From assembly GCF_001435505.1 (NCBI RefSeq), contig NZ_AZDO01000121.1:1-34057 (forward strand): 34,057 nucleotides of DNA. The letters are read 5' to 3'. This DNA is from Companilactobacillus futsaii JCM 17355 (GTDB lineage: Bacteria > Bacillota > Bacilli > Lactobacillales > Lactobacillaceae). Numbering within the stretch: the stretch's first letter is position 1; the number at the start of each line of letters is the position of its first letter. Below are positions 1 to 6,529 of the stretch, piece after piece. The notes under the pieces are model-generated. The model was given only the letters and a program-made list of their open reading frames with translations, was not told the DNA's origin and did not search any database. Both the position numbers and the translations under genes were made by a program.

Positions 1-60
1 AGGGTATATTATAAGAATTTCAATATCAAAAACCAAATATATTAATAAGAAAGGAGCAGG

Positions 61-98
61 CTTACCTCCCACGAATGAATTCGTGGGATTCACGCCCA
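61..98 (+). mobile_element. IS200/IS605-type end hairpin (remnant)
   Basis: A perfect palindrome lies here: CCCACGAAT at 68-76 and ATTCGTGGG at 79-87, preceded by CTTACCT and followed by ATTCACG. Short subterminal hairpins flanked by this kind of sequence are typical of the right end of IS200/IS605-family transposons in lactobacilli, just after tnpB, where TnpA recognises the hairpin. No tnpA or tnpB reading frame is visible in the bases available upstream, so this is a solo end, a non-autonomous derivative, or the end of an element that lies mostly outside the window. The family assignment comes from memory of similar ends and is not a database match. Confidence 0.4.
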
Positions 99-154
99 GT
101 TTTATTGAACCAAAACTTGATTGTCAAGTTTCTGAACAATTGAATTAATAATTT

Positions 155-184
155 AGTCATCTCATTTCGGGATGACTATTTTTG
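155..184 (+). terminator. intrinsic terminator upstream of the ROK gene
   Basis: AGTCATC at 155-161 pairs with GATGACT at 171-177 around a nine-base loop and is followed by ATTTTTG. It ends whatever is transcribed from the left edge and insulates the ROK kinase promoter. Confidence 0.7.
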
Positions 185-198
185 TATAGAGCAAGATT

Positions 199-227
199 TT
201 GGCGAATAGCTCAGTCGGTATTATAAT
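199..227 (+). promoter_or_regulatory. probable promoter of the ROK kinase gene, built on a tRNA-like fragment
   Basis: TTGGCG at 199-204 and a perfect TATAAT at 222-227 are 17 bases apart, which fits a vegetative sigma factor promoter 47 bases before the ATG at 274. The bases 200-220 also read like the 5' end of a tRNA (acceptor strand, T8-A9, GCTC D-stem, AGTCGGTA D-loop), but the rest of a tRNA is absent. Confidence 0.55.
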
Positions 228-273
228 GAGTTTGTATGAAAAGAAAACGCTTAATTTTTTCTGGATGGTAGAT

Positions 274-1155
274 ATGAAACCAATAATAACAATTGATGTT
301 GGTGGAACAACGATTAAACACGCCTTATTTAATAAATCAAATCAAACTTTAACTAATAAGGGTGTCGTTGATACGCCGAAGAATCTAGCAACATTTTATG
401 CAGTAATTGAAAAAATAGTAAAAAAATACGATCGAACTAAGATTGCCGGAGTAGCTTTGAGTATTCCAGGAGCGGTCAATCAACAAACAGGAATAATTGG
501 TGGGATCAGTGCCTTGCCATATATTCACAATTTCCCAATCAAAGCAGCTCTGGAGAAACGTTTGAATTTGCCAGTTTCAATGGAAAATGATGCCAATTGT
601 GCAGCTTTAGCTGAAGTTAATAGTGGCATGGCTGTCAACATGCAAAATATCGTCATGTTGGTAATTGGAACTGGAGTCGGAGGAGCAGTCGTGATCAATC
701 GTCAATTAGTTCACGGTCAGCATTTGTTAGGTGGAGAATTTGGAATGATGCTGGGTCAAACTGATCAGCGCCTCAGTTTAGTAGGAACGGCGGTGAGAAT
801 GGCTCAACATTACAATCAAGCCTTTAAGACTAATTATACGGGCAAAGAGATCTTGCAAATGGCTCAAAATGGTGATGCAACTGCTCAAAAGTATGCTTTG
901 AGGTTGTACGATAATTTAGCTCGCGCAATCTTTAATTTACAATTTGTCGTTGACCCAGAAGCTTTTATCATTGGTGGAGGAGTTTCCGGCAATCAAGATT
1001 TCATTGATAATCTAAATGAAGCCGCTCAAAGATTAGTTCAGCGAGTAGCTGATATTAAACTAGTTCCTAAAATTATCCCTGCGTATTATCATAATGATGC
1101 CAATTTGATTGGTGCAGCATTGAATTTTAAAATTAAAAAAACTGTCTTGATTTGA
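274..1155 (+). CDS. ROK-family sugar kinase
   Basis: This 293-residue cytosolic protein belongs to the ROK family (repressor, ORF, kinase), whose kinase members phosphorylate hexoses such as glucose, fructose, N-acetylmannosamine or beta-glucosides with ATP. Visible motifs are the phosphate-1 loop DVGGTTIK at residues 8-15, the catalytic END at 104-106 (Asp106 as base), the glycine-rich IGTGVGGAVV around 131-140 and the adenosine-binding GGGV at 234-237. There is no N-terminal helix-turn-helix, so it is a kinase and not a repressor. The CxCGxxGC zinc motif found in many ROK glucokinases is missing from the region after GGEFG (about 153-157), which points away from the classical GlkA type. An upstream TTG start in the same frame at 199 is rejected because it lies inside the promoter. 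No pathway partner lies next to it, so the substrate is unknown. Confidence 0.85.
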   Translation: MKPIITIDVGGTTIKHALFNKSNQTLTNKGVVDTPKNLATFYAVIEKIVKKYDRTKIAGVALSIPGAVNQQTGIIGGISALPYIHNFPIKAALEKRLNLPVSMENDANCAALAEVNSGMAVNMQNIVMLVIGTGVGGAVVINRQLVHGQHLLGGEFGMMLGQTDQRLSLVGTAVRMAQHYNQAFKTNYTGKEILQMAQNGDATAQKYALRLYDNLARAIFNLQFVVDPEAFIIGGGVSGNQDFIDNLNEAAQRLVQRVADIKLVPKIIPAYYHNDANLIGAALNFKIKKTVLI

Positions 1156-1176
1156 TTTCAAGACAGTTTTTGTTTT
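1141..1176. terminator. bidirectional terminator between convergent genes
   Basis: ACTGTCTTGA at 1141-1150 pairs perfectly with TCAAGACAGT at 1158-1167, with an A run before it and TTTTTGTTTT after it. The left arm is made from the last codons of the ROK kinase gene, and the reverse-strand lipoprotein gene ends in the T run, so the hairpin serves both strands. Confidence 0.85.
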
Positions 1177-1794
1177 AGCAGAGATCCGTATAACGATAAG
1201 GGATTGCTTGATTTAATTGTTTAGTGATTTCTTCTAAAGCTGGTTCTTGGCGGATATTTTGGTTATTTAAAACGAATTCGTGATTTTTTTCAATCCAAAA
1301 ATTAGAATTAGGCGCTAAAATCTCATAATTATCCTCTTTTTTATCTAATCTGAGAATAACTTTTTGCCCCAAGTTTGGAAGTGGACATTGAATTGATTTG
1401 TAATAAACATTTTGTTCGATTCCGCCAGGCAGTTTAACGTCAACGTTTTTTCCTAAGATTTCTTCCGATCCACTGATAATATGATTGATATAAATTGAAA
1501 CATTCGTGGAATCTTTGTTGCTGTGGGAAAAATCTATAACTGTCCCTTGAACGAGAAAGTCACTATTTTTCTTTAGTTGGTTTAAAGACAAGTCCTTTTT
1601 GGGAATTATCTTTTGAGTTGACAATGTCGAATGAGCAATTCGTTTTGTTTGTTGACGCCATTTTTTTTGTTGCGCTTTAAAACGATTTGTTGTTTTTGTA
1701 GGTCGGCTTGGTCAATATTTGAAGTCTTAGTGTTTTGACTACAACCGGTTAAAAATAAAGCACAGACAGTAATTGTTGCCAAATAAATTTTCAT
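1175..1794 (-). pseudogene. lipoprotein of unknown function, split by a frameshift in an A8 run
   Basis: Read on the reverse strand, an ATG at 1794 with a good AAGGAG site (1803-1808) begins MKIYLATITVCALFLTGCSQ, a clear lipoprotein signal peptide with lipobox LTGC, so the mature protein would be lipid-anchored at the outer face of the membrane. The frame stays open for only 62 codons and ends at 1606. The rest of the protein continues in another frame: about 150 residues with IDFSHSN, VDVKLPGG and QKVILRLDKKED, ending in YRYTDLC at 1175. The two frames meet at a run of eight A residues (T8 on the plus strand at 1661-1668). One extra A would join them into a 206-residue lipoprotein reading KRNKKKWRQQTKRIAHSTLS across the junction. 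I do not recognise the family. The break may be a real mutation, a phase-variable slippage site or a sequencing error. Confidence 0.7.
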
Positions 1795-1834
1795 CGAGGA
1801 TACTCCTTCCTTTTTTGTGAGTTAGAAGTTGGTA

Positions 1835-1894
1835 TCAGTCCTTTGATTCCTCGAATGAAAGATATTTTGTGGTGGCAACTTTTGCCGAATGCAT
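1835..1894 (-). CDS. possible 19-residue small ORF upstream of the lipoprotein gene
   Basis: On the reverse strand an ATG at 1894 follows AAAGGAGTG by a normal distance and opens a 19-codon frame, MHSAKVATTKYLSFEESKD, ending in TGA at 1835. A TATAAT hexamer lies just upstream on the same strand (plus 1915-1920). The frame ends about 40 bases before the lipoprotein start, so it could be a leader peptide for that gene, a tiny independent protein, or the preserved start of a lost gene. Only the ribosome site and spacing support it; there is no recognisable domain. Confidence 0.35.
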   Translation of the reverse strand: MHSAKVATTKYLSFEESKD

Positions 1895-1960
1895 TTGATT
1901 CACTCCTTTAAAAGATTATATATATATCATAACATGGTTTAACTTTTCTCCAAGCACAAC

Positions 1961-2003
1961 AAAAAAGCCTAAAAATCTCAATCGGATTTCTAGGCTCTTT
2001 TTT
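1961..2003 (-). terminator. intrinsic terminator of the reverse-strand gene ending at 2002
   Basis: AGCCTAAAAATC (1966-1977) and GATTTCTAGGCT (1985-1996) form a long stem with one mismatch. The A run at 1961-1966 becomes the U tract when read on the reverse strand, and the T run on the other side would also let it work forward. Confidence 0.8.
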
Positions 2004-2412
2004 AGACGTGATTTTCTGATTTCATTTCGTAAACTTCTGGTGCAAAAGTAGAACGTAATGTTTCAATACCCTTGTTAAAGGAATTGAGAACGGACTCTGA
2101 AGCTTCATTACGATTGATTTCTACATTGACGACTGATTCATCTACTGGGTCAGTAAAAGCAGCTACAATAAAATTATCGCCACCATCACTTCCACGTTCA
2201 AAAGCAACTTGATGATCTTTAAATTCAGGATTATTTAATACATCCATCAAAAAGTGTTCTTTGAGACTCTCGTACAATTCGATATTGGTAATATCTGGAT
2301 CTAAAACCGCAAGATTACGATACTTCGATTCGTTTTTGTATAGTGTTTCAAAATGATTTACAAAATAATCAAAACAGTCGGTTGCAGTTAGTTGTGTTAG
2401 GTCGTTCGCCAC
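2002..2412 (-). CDS. conserved-looking acidic protein of unknown function
   Basis: The protein has 136 residues from a GTG start at 2412. That start is chosen over an in-frame TTG at 2421 because the AAGGAG ribosome site directly abuts the TTG but is nine bases from the GTG. The product is acidic, with no signal peptide and no membrane segment, so it is probably cytosolic. It carries DCFDYFVNHFETLYKNESKY near the start, a central EFKDHQVAFERGSDGG stretch and a mixed alpha/beta pattern. I do not recognise the family. It stands alone on the reverse strand between a lipoprotein gene and cca, with its own terminator at 1961-2003 and TATAAT hexamers just upstream. Confidence 0.7.
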   Translation of the reverse strand: MANDLTQLTATDCFDYFVNHFETLYKNESKYRNLAVLDPDITNIELYESLKEHFLMDVLNNPEFKDHQVAFERGSDGGDNFIVAAFTDPVDESVVNVEINRNEASESVLNSFNKGIETLRSTFAPEVYEMKSENHV

Positions 2413-2520
2413 AATGATCAACTCCTTAATTATATTGGTCTATAACTTATATTATAACGTATCTGAATAATTAAAGGGTGATTATTGGGTTTTAGTTGGA
2501 TTAATAGTAATAGCAGCTAT

Positions 2521-2548
2521 TTGGCAACTAGTTTTAATGGTATATAAT
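2521..2548 (+). promoter_or_regulatory. promoter of cca
   Basis: TTGGCA at 2521-2526 and TATAAT at 2543-2548 are separated by 16 bases, about 35 bases before the cca start codon. Confidence 0.65.
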
Positions 2549-2582
2549 AATTAAAGACTTTTATTATACGTGAGGTAATTAT

Positions 2583-3785
2583 ATGCAAATCAAACAACTT
2601 CCTGCAGATTTTCAAGCAGCATTGCCAGTTTTAGAAAAAATAGAACAAGCCGGATTTGAAGCTTACTTTGTAGGAGGTAGTGTCCGTGATCACATTTTAG
2701 GATTAGCGATTCACGACGTTGATATTGCTACTAGTGCTTACCCTGAAGAAATCAAAGAGATTTTTAAACGCACAGTCGATACCGGAATCCAACACGGAAC
2801 AGTAACTGTTTTAATGGGGGATGATTCTTATGAAATTACCACCTTTAGAACTGAATCTGGTTATCAAGACTACCGTCGTCCGGATAAAGTAACCTTTGTT
2901 CGTTCATTAGCCGATGATTTAAAGAGACGTGATTTTACGATCAATGCTTTAGCTGTTGACAAAAATGGTGAAGTAATTGATAAATTCGATGGATTAAAAG
3001 ATTTAGACCAAAAAATAATTCGTGCAGTCGGTCACGCTGAGGAAAGATTTCACGAAGATGCATTAAGAATGATGCGAGCAGTAAGATTTCAAGCACAGTT
3101 GAATTTCAAAATCGAAGAAAAAACTGCTCAAGCGATTGCAGATAATGCTCCATTACTAGCTAAAATTGCAATTGAACGTATCCGTGAAGAATTTGTCAAA
3201 ATGATGTTGAGTCAAAATTGGCAAACTGGTCTGGCAGATTTTGTTAAGTTAGGATTAAGTGAATATTGTCCAGGTTTTAAAGATCAAAAATTAGAATTAG
3301 CAGAGTTGTTAGAAGTCAAAGATACTGAATTTGTTGATGAAGAAGCAGCTTTTAGTGCAATCGGCTACGTATTAAGCTTGAATCATCAAGAATTCAATGA
3401 ATTTTTGCGTGATTGGAAGGTTTCTAATAAGACTCGTGAAGCCAGCTTAAATACGTTGAATCTGCTGCATCTTTTTGAGAGTCAAGATTTTGATTTGTGG
3501 AATATTTATAAATTAGGCGTCGATAATTTGGACCGAACACTTGAGTTGTCAAAGATGTTCCAGATTGAATTTGACTATACAGATTTAAGCCAAAAAGTAG
3601 ATCAGATATCTATTAAAAGTAGCCATGATTTACAACTAACAGGTAAAAATGTTTGTGAAATATTAGACGTAAAACCAGGTCCAATCATTGGTAAGTCGAT
3701 GTCGCAAATGGAGCGTGCTGTCGTGGAAGGAAACGTTTCCAATAATTTTGATGATTTGAGACATTATTTGTTAAGTAATCAATAA
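2583..3785 (+). CDS. cca: CCA-adding tRNA nucleotidyltransferase
   Basis: This enzyme builds or repairs the 3' CCA end of tRNAs from CTP and ATP without a nucleic acid template. At 400 residues it has the usual length of class II bacterial enzymes. Visible motifs are GGSVRD at 31-36, the catalytic DVD at 45-47 in a nucleotidyltransferase fold, the RRDFTINA segment at 115-122 and EDALRMMRAVRFQAQL near 158-173 (nucleobase-selecting neck). No HD phosphohydrolase domain is present, as expected for Firmicutes. The ATG at 2583 follows GTGAGG. The gene is the first of a forward cluster and has its own promoter at 2521-2548. Confidence 0.95.
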   Translation: MQIKQLPADFQAALPVLEKIEQAGFEAYFVGGSVRDHILGLAIHDVDIATSAYPEEIKEIFKRTVDTGIQHGTVTVLMGDDSYEITTFRTESGYQDYRRPDKVTFVRSLADDLKRRDFTINALAVDKNGEVIDKFDGLKDLDQKIIRAVGHAEERFHEDALRMMRAVRFQAQLNFKIEEKTAQAIADNAPLLAKIAIERIREEFVKMMLSQNWQTGLADFVKLGLSEYCPGFKDQKLELAELLEVKDTEFVDEEAAFSAIGYVLSLNHQEFNEFLRDWKVSNKTREASLNTLNLLHLFESQDFDLWNIYKLGVDNLDRTLELSKMFQIEFDYTDLSQKVDQISIKSSHDLQLTGKNVCEILDVKPGPIIGKSMSQMERAVVEGNVSNNFDDLRHYLLSNQ

Positions 3786-3790
3786 TGCTG

Positions 3791-3799
3791 TGTTATTAT
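3791..3799 (+). promoter_or_regulatory. possible extended -10 promoter for the gene at 3838
   Basis: TGTTATTAT lies just after the cca stop codon, matching an extended -10 element (TGnTATTAT). There is no good -35 partner at 17 bases; TTGTTA at 3768-3773 is 20 bases away. Confidence 0.3.
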
Positions 3800-3837
3800 G
3801 AATTTAGTAAGTATTTTAGAATTGGAAGGGTGATAAT

Positions 3838-4302
3838 ATGACTAAACATGTTTTTAAAGAACTTAAGTTTTACTTTAGAAATGATGATACTTGGACTGTT
3901 AGTCACAGTGAAATGAGTGATGTTTGGATTGCACGTGTAACAACTAGTTATGGACGTATCAAGGGTGGACGTATGCAAGAGATTCACCCATGCAAACGTT
4001 TTAGAATTGAAATCTTGCCAGAAGCCGATTATATCAAAAATACAGATGTTTCTACTGCTGCTATGGCTGACGGTATGTTCAATCGTATTATTAAATATCA
4101 AGACATCGAAAAATGCGATATTGTTTTTGAGGATGAACAAGATAAAGAACCAATGCAAATTTACTTCCCATTCAAGCAAAAGGACGTTGAAGGATTGGAT
4201 AATGCTTATCAATCTTCAGCAATTTCAAGTAAAACTGGTAATCTTTATATTGCTATCGACCCAGAAAATACTGTTTACGACATTTATAAAGAAGATCTTT
4301 AA
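3838..4302 (+). CDS. hypothetical protein, 154 residues
   Basis: This is a 154-residue soluble protein with no signal peptide or membrane segment. It starts at an ATG preceded by GGAAGGGTG. The sequence is rich in aromatic and acidic residues, with FKELKFYFRNDDTWTVSHSE near the start, GRIKGGRMQEIHPCKRFRIE in the middle and a C-terminal ISSKTGNLYIAIDPENTVYD segment. I recognise the general look of a conserved lactobacillus protein but cannot name a family or function. It follows cca by 52 bases and ends seven bases before a strong terminator hairpin. Overlapping frames on both strands over the same bases lack ribosome sites and are shadows. Confidence 0.75.
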   Translation: MTKHVFKELKFYFRNDDTWTVSHSEMSDVWIARVTTSYGRIKGGRMQEIHPCKRFRIEILPEADYIKNTDVSTAAMADGMFNRIIKYQDIEKCDIVFEDEQDKEPMQIYFPFKQKDVEGLDNAYQSSAISSKTGNLYIAIDPENTVYDIYKEDL

Positions 4303-4308
4303 AAAAAT

Positions 4309-4344
4309 GCGAGGCCTTAGTTCAAATACTAAGTCTCGCTTTTT
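4309..4344 (+). terminator. intrinsic terminator placed just before the 56-residue gene
   Basis: GCGAG (4309-4313) with CTTAGT (4316-4321) pairs with ACTAAG (4328-4333) and CTCGC (4335-4339), followed by TTTTT. The next start codon is only 15 bases downstream, so the following gene has no room for its own promoter. Confidence 0.8.
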
Positions 4345-4359
4345 AATTGGAGGAAGATA

Positions 4360-4530
4360 ATGGGAAATTTGAAAATTGGCAGTATGGTGACAGTTGTTGA
4401 TCAAAAGGATGCCATGAAAGACCAAATCGGATCTGTTGTTTATTTTGATGAAAAAAGAGCTAAAATTTTAGTTCGATTTGGCGGACAACAGCAAATGTAT
4501 TATTCCATTGACCAATTGCAGGAATATTAA
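4360..4530 (+). CDS. small basic-core protein, 56 residues, SH3/KOW-like
   Basis: The ATG at 4360 follows a strong GGAGGAAG site and opens a 56-residue frame beginning MGNLKIGSMVTVVDQKDAMK and ending YYSIDQLQEY. The pattern of short beta strands with a glycine turn (KIGSMVTVVDQ, DQIGSVVYFDE, KILVRFGGQQQMYY) suggests a small beta-barrel of the SH3 or KOW type, often found in proteins that touch RNA or ribosomes. This is inferred from pattern only. It sits between the 154-residue gene and the ABC-F gene and is fenced by terminators on both sides. Good ribosome site, codon use like its neighbours and a compact fold pattern make it a real gene. Confidence 0.7.
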   Translation: MGNLKIGSMVTVVDQKDAMKDQIGSVVYFDEKRAKILVRFGGQQQMYYSIDQLQEY

Positions 4531-4569
4531 CTTCTACATGTGATAAAATAAAACAGAACAGCAATAATA

Positions 4570-4599
4570 CCTCTATCTACATCGGTAGGGGAATTTTTT
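4570..4599 (+). terminator. intrinsic terminator or attenuator in front of the ABC-F gene
   Basis: CCTCTATC (4570-4577) pairs with GGTAGGGG (4584-4591) with two G-U pairs around a six-base loop, followed by AATTTTTT. The ABC-F start codon is at 4619, so no promoter fits between the U tract and the gene. A possible extended -10 (TGATAAAAT at 4541-4549) lies upstream. Confidence 0.6.
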
Positions 4600-4618
4600 A
4601 TTTATAGTGGTGAAATAA

Positions 4619-6520
4619 TTGAAAACCTTAAACATAACGAATGCATCAAAATCATTTGGTGAAAGAACGCTCTTTACCAATGTGACTTTTACGATCAATG
4701 AAGGAGACCGAATTGGTCTTTTGGGACTTAACGGAACTGGTAAAACGACCTTACTAGATGGGATCGTTAACAATTCTGATTTGAATACGATCGAAGTCGA
4801 AAAGCCCAAGGACTATAAGATATCTTATCTTAAGCAGCAACCGGACTTAGATGATAATTCATCAGTGATCGATGCTGTCTTCAATGGCAGTGGCGAAAAA
4901 TTCCAATTGATTCGTCAATATGAAAATTCTTTGGCAAAATTCAACGCTAATTCGACAGATCAAAAGATTCAAAATGATTTCTTTAAATTGCAAGAGAAAA
5001 TGAATGCGGCTGAAGCTTGGCAAATGGAATCTGACGTCAAGTCGATTTTAAATAAGTTGGGTATTACCGAATTAGACAAAAAAATCAAAGAACTATCTGG
5101 TGGTCAACAAAGACGAGTTGCTTTAGCACAGACTTTGATTTCTGAAGCAGATTTATTAATTCTAGACGAACCTACCAATCATTTGGATTATGAGGCTATC
5201 GATTGGTTACAAACTTATTTGAGCAAATACAAAGGTTCAGTTTTATTCGTAACCCACGATCGTTATTTCTTAAACGAAGTGGCGACAAGAATTTTTGAGT
5301 TGGAAAACCGCAATGTGACTGAATATGACGGTAATTATGAAAAATATCTACAACAAAAAGCAGCTAACGAAGAAATTTATGCTTCTGAACAGCATCATAA
5401 AACTCAATTATACAAACAAGAGTTAAATTGGATGCGTGCTGGTGTCAAAGCTCGTGGAACTAAGCAACAAGCTAGAAAAGATCGTTTTAATGACTTAAAA
5501 GAAGATTTACAAAACAAACCTGACGTTCAAAAAGAAATGTCGATCGATATCGCCCAACAACGCCTCGGTAATGATGTTTTTGATATAAAAGATGCTAATT
5601 TAAAATTCTCAAATCATGTGATTTTAAACGATTTTAGTTATTTAGTAACTAAAGGTGACCGTATCGGAATTACTGGTGCTAATGGTTCTGGTAAGACGAC
5701 TTTCTTAAATACAATCGCTAAGCAGATTCCACTTGATTCTGGTGAGATAAAGACCGGACAAACAGTTCGTCTTGGTTATTACACACAACATACGCGTGAT
5801 ATGGATCCCGACAAACGCGTTATTAGATACTTAGAGTCGATTGGCCAAGGTGCTAGAAATACTGATGGTACGCACATGTCAGCGTCACAAATGCTAGATA
5901 CATTTAAGTTTGATCACCAAATGCAGGGAGCTTTCATTCGTGAATTGTCCGGTGGTGAAAAACGTCGTTTGTATTTGCTGGCTATTTTGATGGATCAACC
6001 AAACGTCTTATTACTGGATGAACCAACGAACAACTTGGATATTGAAACTTTGACGATTCTAGAAAACTACTTGGAAAACTTTAAAGGAACGGTTATGGCA
6101 GTTTCCCATGATCGTTATTTCTTGGATAAAGTCGCCCATAAATTATTGATTTTTGAGGGTCAAGGTGATATTGAAGAAAGTTACGACTCATATTCTGGAT
6201 ATCTACAAAAAGAAACTGAGAAAAAACAAGCTCAACATCATGAAGTAAAGGCTCAAAAACACGTTGAAGCTAAGGAAAAAGAAGCACAAGCCAAACCAGC
6301 AGAAAAAACTAAGTTAACTTATGCTGAACAAATGGAATTCGATAAATTAGAGCCACAAATCGAAAAACTCGATGATGAAATGGCTGAATTAAAGGAACAA
6401 TTGAATGATCCCAAGAATGGTTATGAAGATTTAATGGACTTCCAAAGACAATTGGATGAAAAGACTGCTGAATCTGATACATTAATGAATCGTTGGGAAT
6501 ATTTGGGACAATACATCTAG
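4619..6520 (+). CDS. ABC-F family ATPase (Uup-like), ribosome-associated
   Basis: This is a soluble protein of 633 residues with two ATP-binding cassettes and no membrane domain, the hallmark of ABC-F translation factors, which act at the ribosome E site or in DNA/ribosome maintenance. Cassette 1 has Walker A GLNGTGKTT (36-44), signature LSGGQ (159-163) and Walker B LLILDEPTNHLD (179-190). The linker around 245-310 holds the P-site-tRNA-interacting region. Cassette 2 has GANGSGKTT (353-361), LSGGE (443-447) and LLLDEPTNNLD (464-474). The tail from about 530 to 633 is charged and predicted coiled coil, as in the Uup/YfmR-type subgroup. The start is TTG at 4619 with a weak GTGGTGA site. The tail end is nine bases before thyA, so the two are co-transcribed. 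Antibiotic-resistance ABC-Fs cannot be told from housekeeping ones by eye. Confidence 0.9.
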   Translation: MKTLNITNASKSFGERTLFTNVTFTINEGDRIGLLGLNGTGKTTLLDGIVNNSDLNTIEVEKPKDYKISYLKQQPDLDDNSSVIDAVFNGSGEKFQLIRQYENSLAKFNANSTDQKIQNDFFKLQEKMNAAEAWQMESDVKSILNKLGITELDKKIKELSGGQQRRVALAQTLISEADLLILDEPTNHLDYEAIDWLQTYLSKYKGSVLFVTHDRYFLNEVATRIFELENRNVTEYDGNYEKYLQQKAANEEIYASEQHHKTQLYKQELNWMRAGVKARGTKQQARKDRFNDLKEDLQNKPDVQKEMSIDIAQQRLGNDVFDIKDANLKFSNHVILNDFSYLVTKGDRIGITGANGSGKTTFLNTIAKQIPLDSGEIKTGQTVRLGYYTQHTRDMDPDKRVIRYLESIGQGARNTDGTHMSASQMLDTFKFDHQMQGAFIRELSGGEKRRLYLLAILMDQPNVLLLDEPTNNLDIETLTILENYLENFKGTVMAVSHDRYFLDKVAHKLLIFEGQGDIEESYDSYSGYLQKETEKKQAQHHEVKAQKHVEAKEKEAQAKPAEKTKLTYAEQMEFDKLEPQIEKLDDEMAELKEQLNDPKNGYEDLMDFQRQLDEKTAESDTLMNRWEYLGQYI

Positions 6521-6529
6521 GAGGAAACT

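Noticed and set aside
200-270. Functional tRNA gene
   Set aside because: Only the first 21 bases fit; the anticodon arm, T arm (GTTCGAnTC) and 3' acceptor strand are missing.
3729-3740. GGAAACGTTTCC palindrome
   Set aside because: A perfect 12-base palindrome, but inside cca coding sequence; it encodes ordinary residues and has no promoter at a suitable distance that clearly needs it.
3796-4212. 138-codon reverse frame
   Set aside because: Antisense to the same gene, no ribosome site, unlikely composition.
3950-4360. 136-codon forward frame overlapping the 154-residue gene
   Set aside because: It has no ribosome site, is full of Ile/Leu/Lys runs typical of a shifted frame and overlaps a gene with a strong ribosome site.
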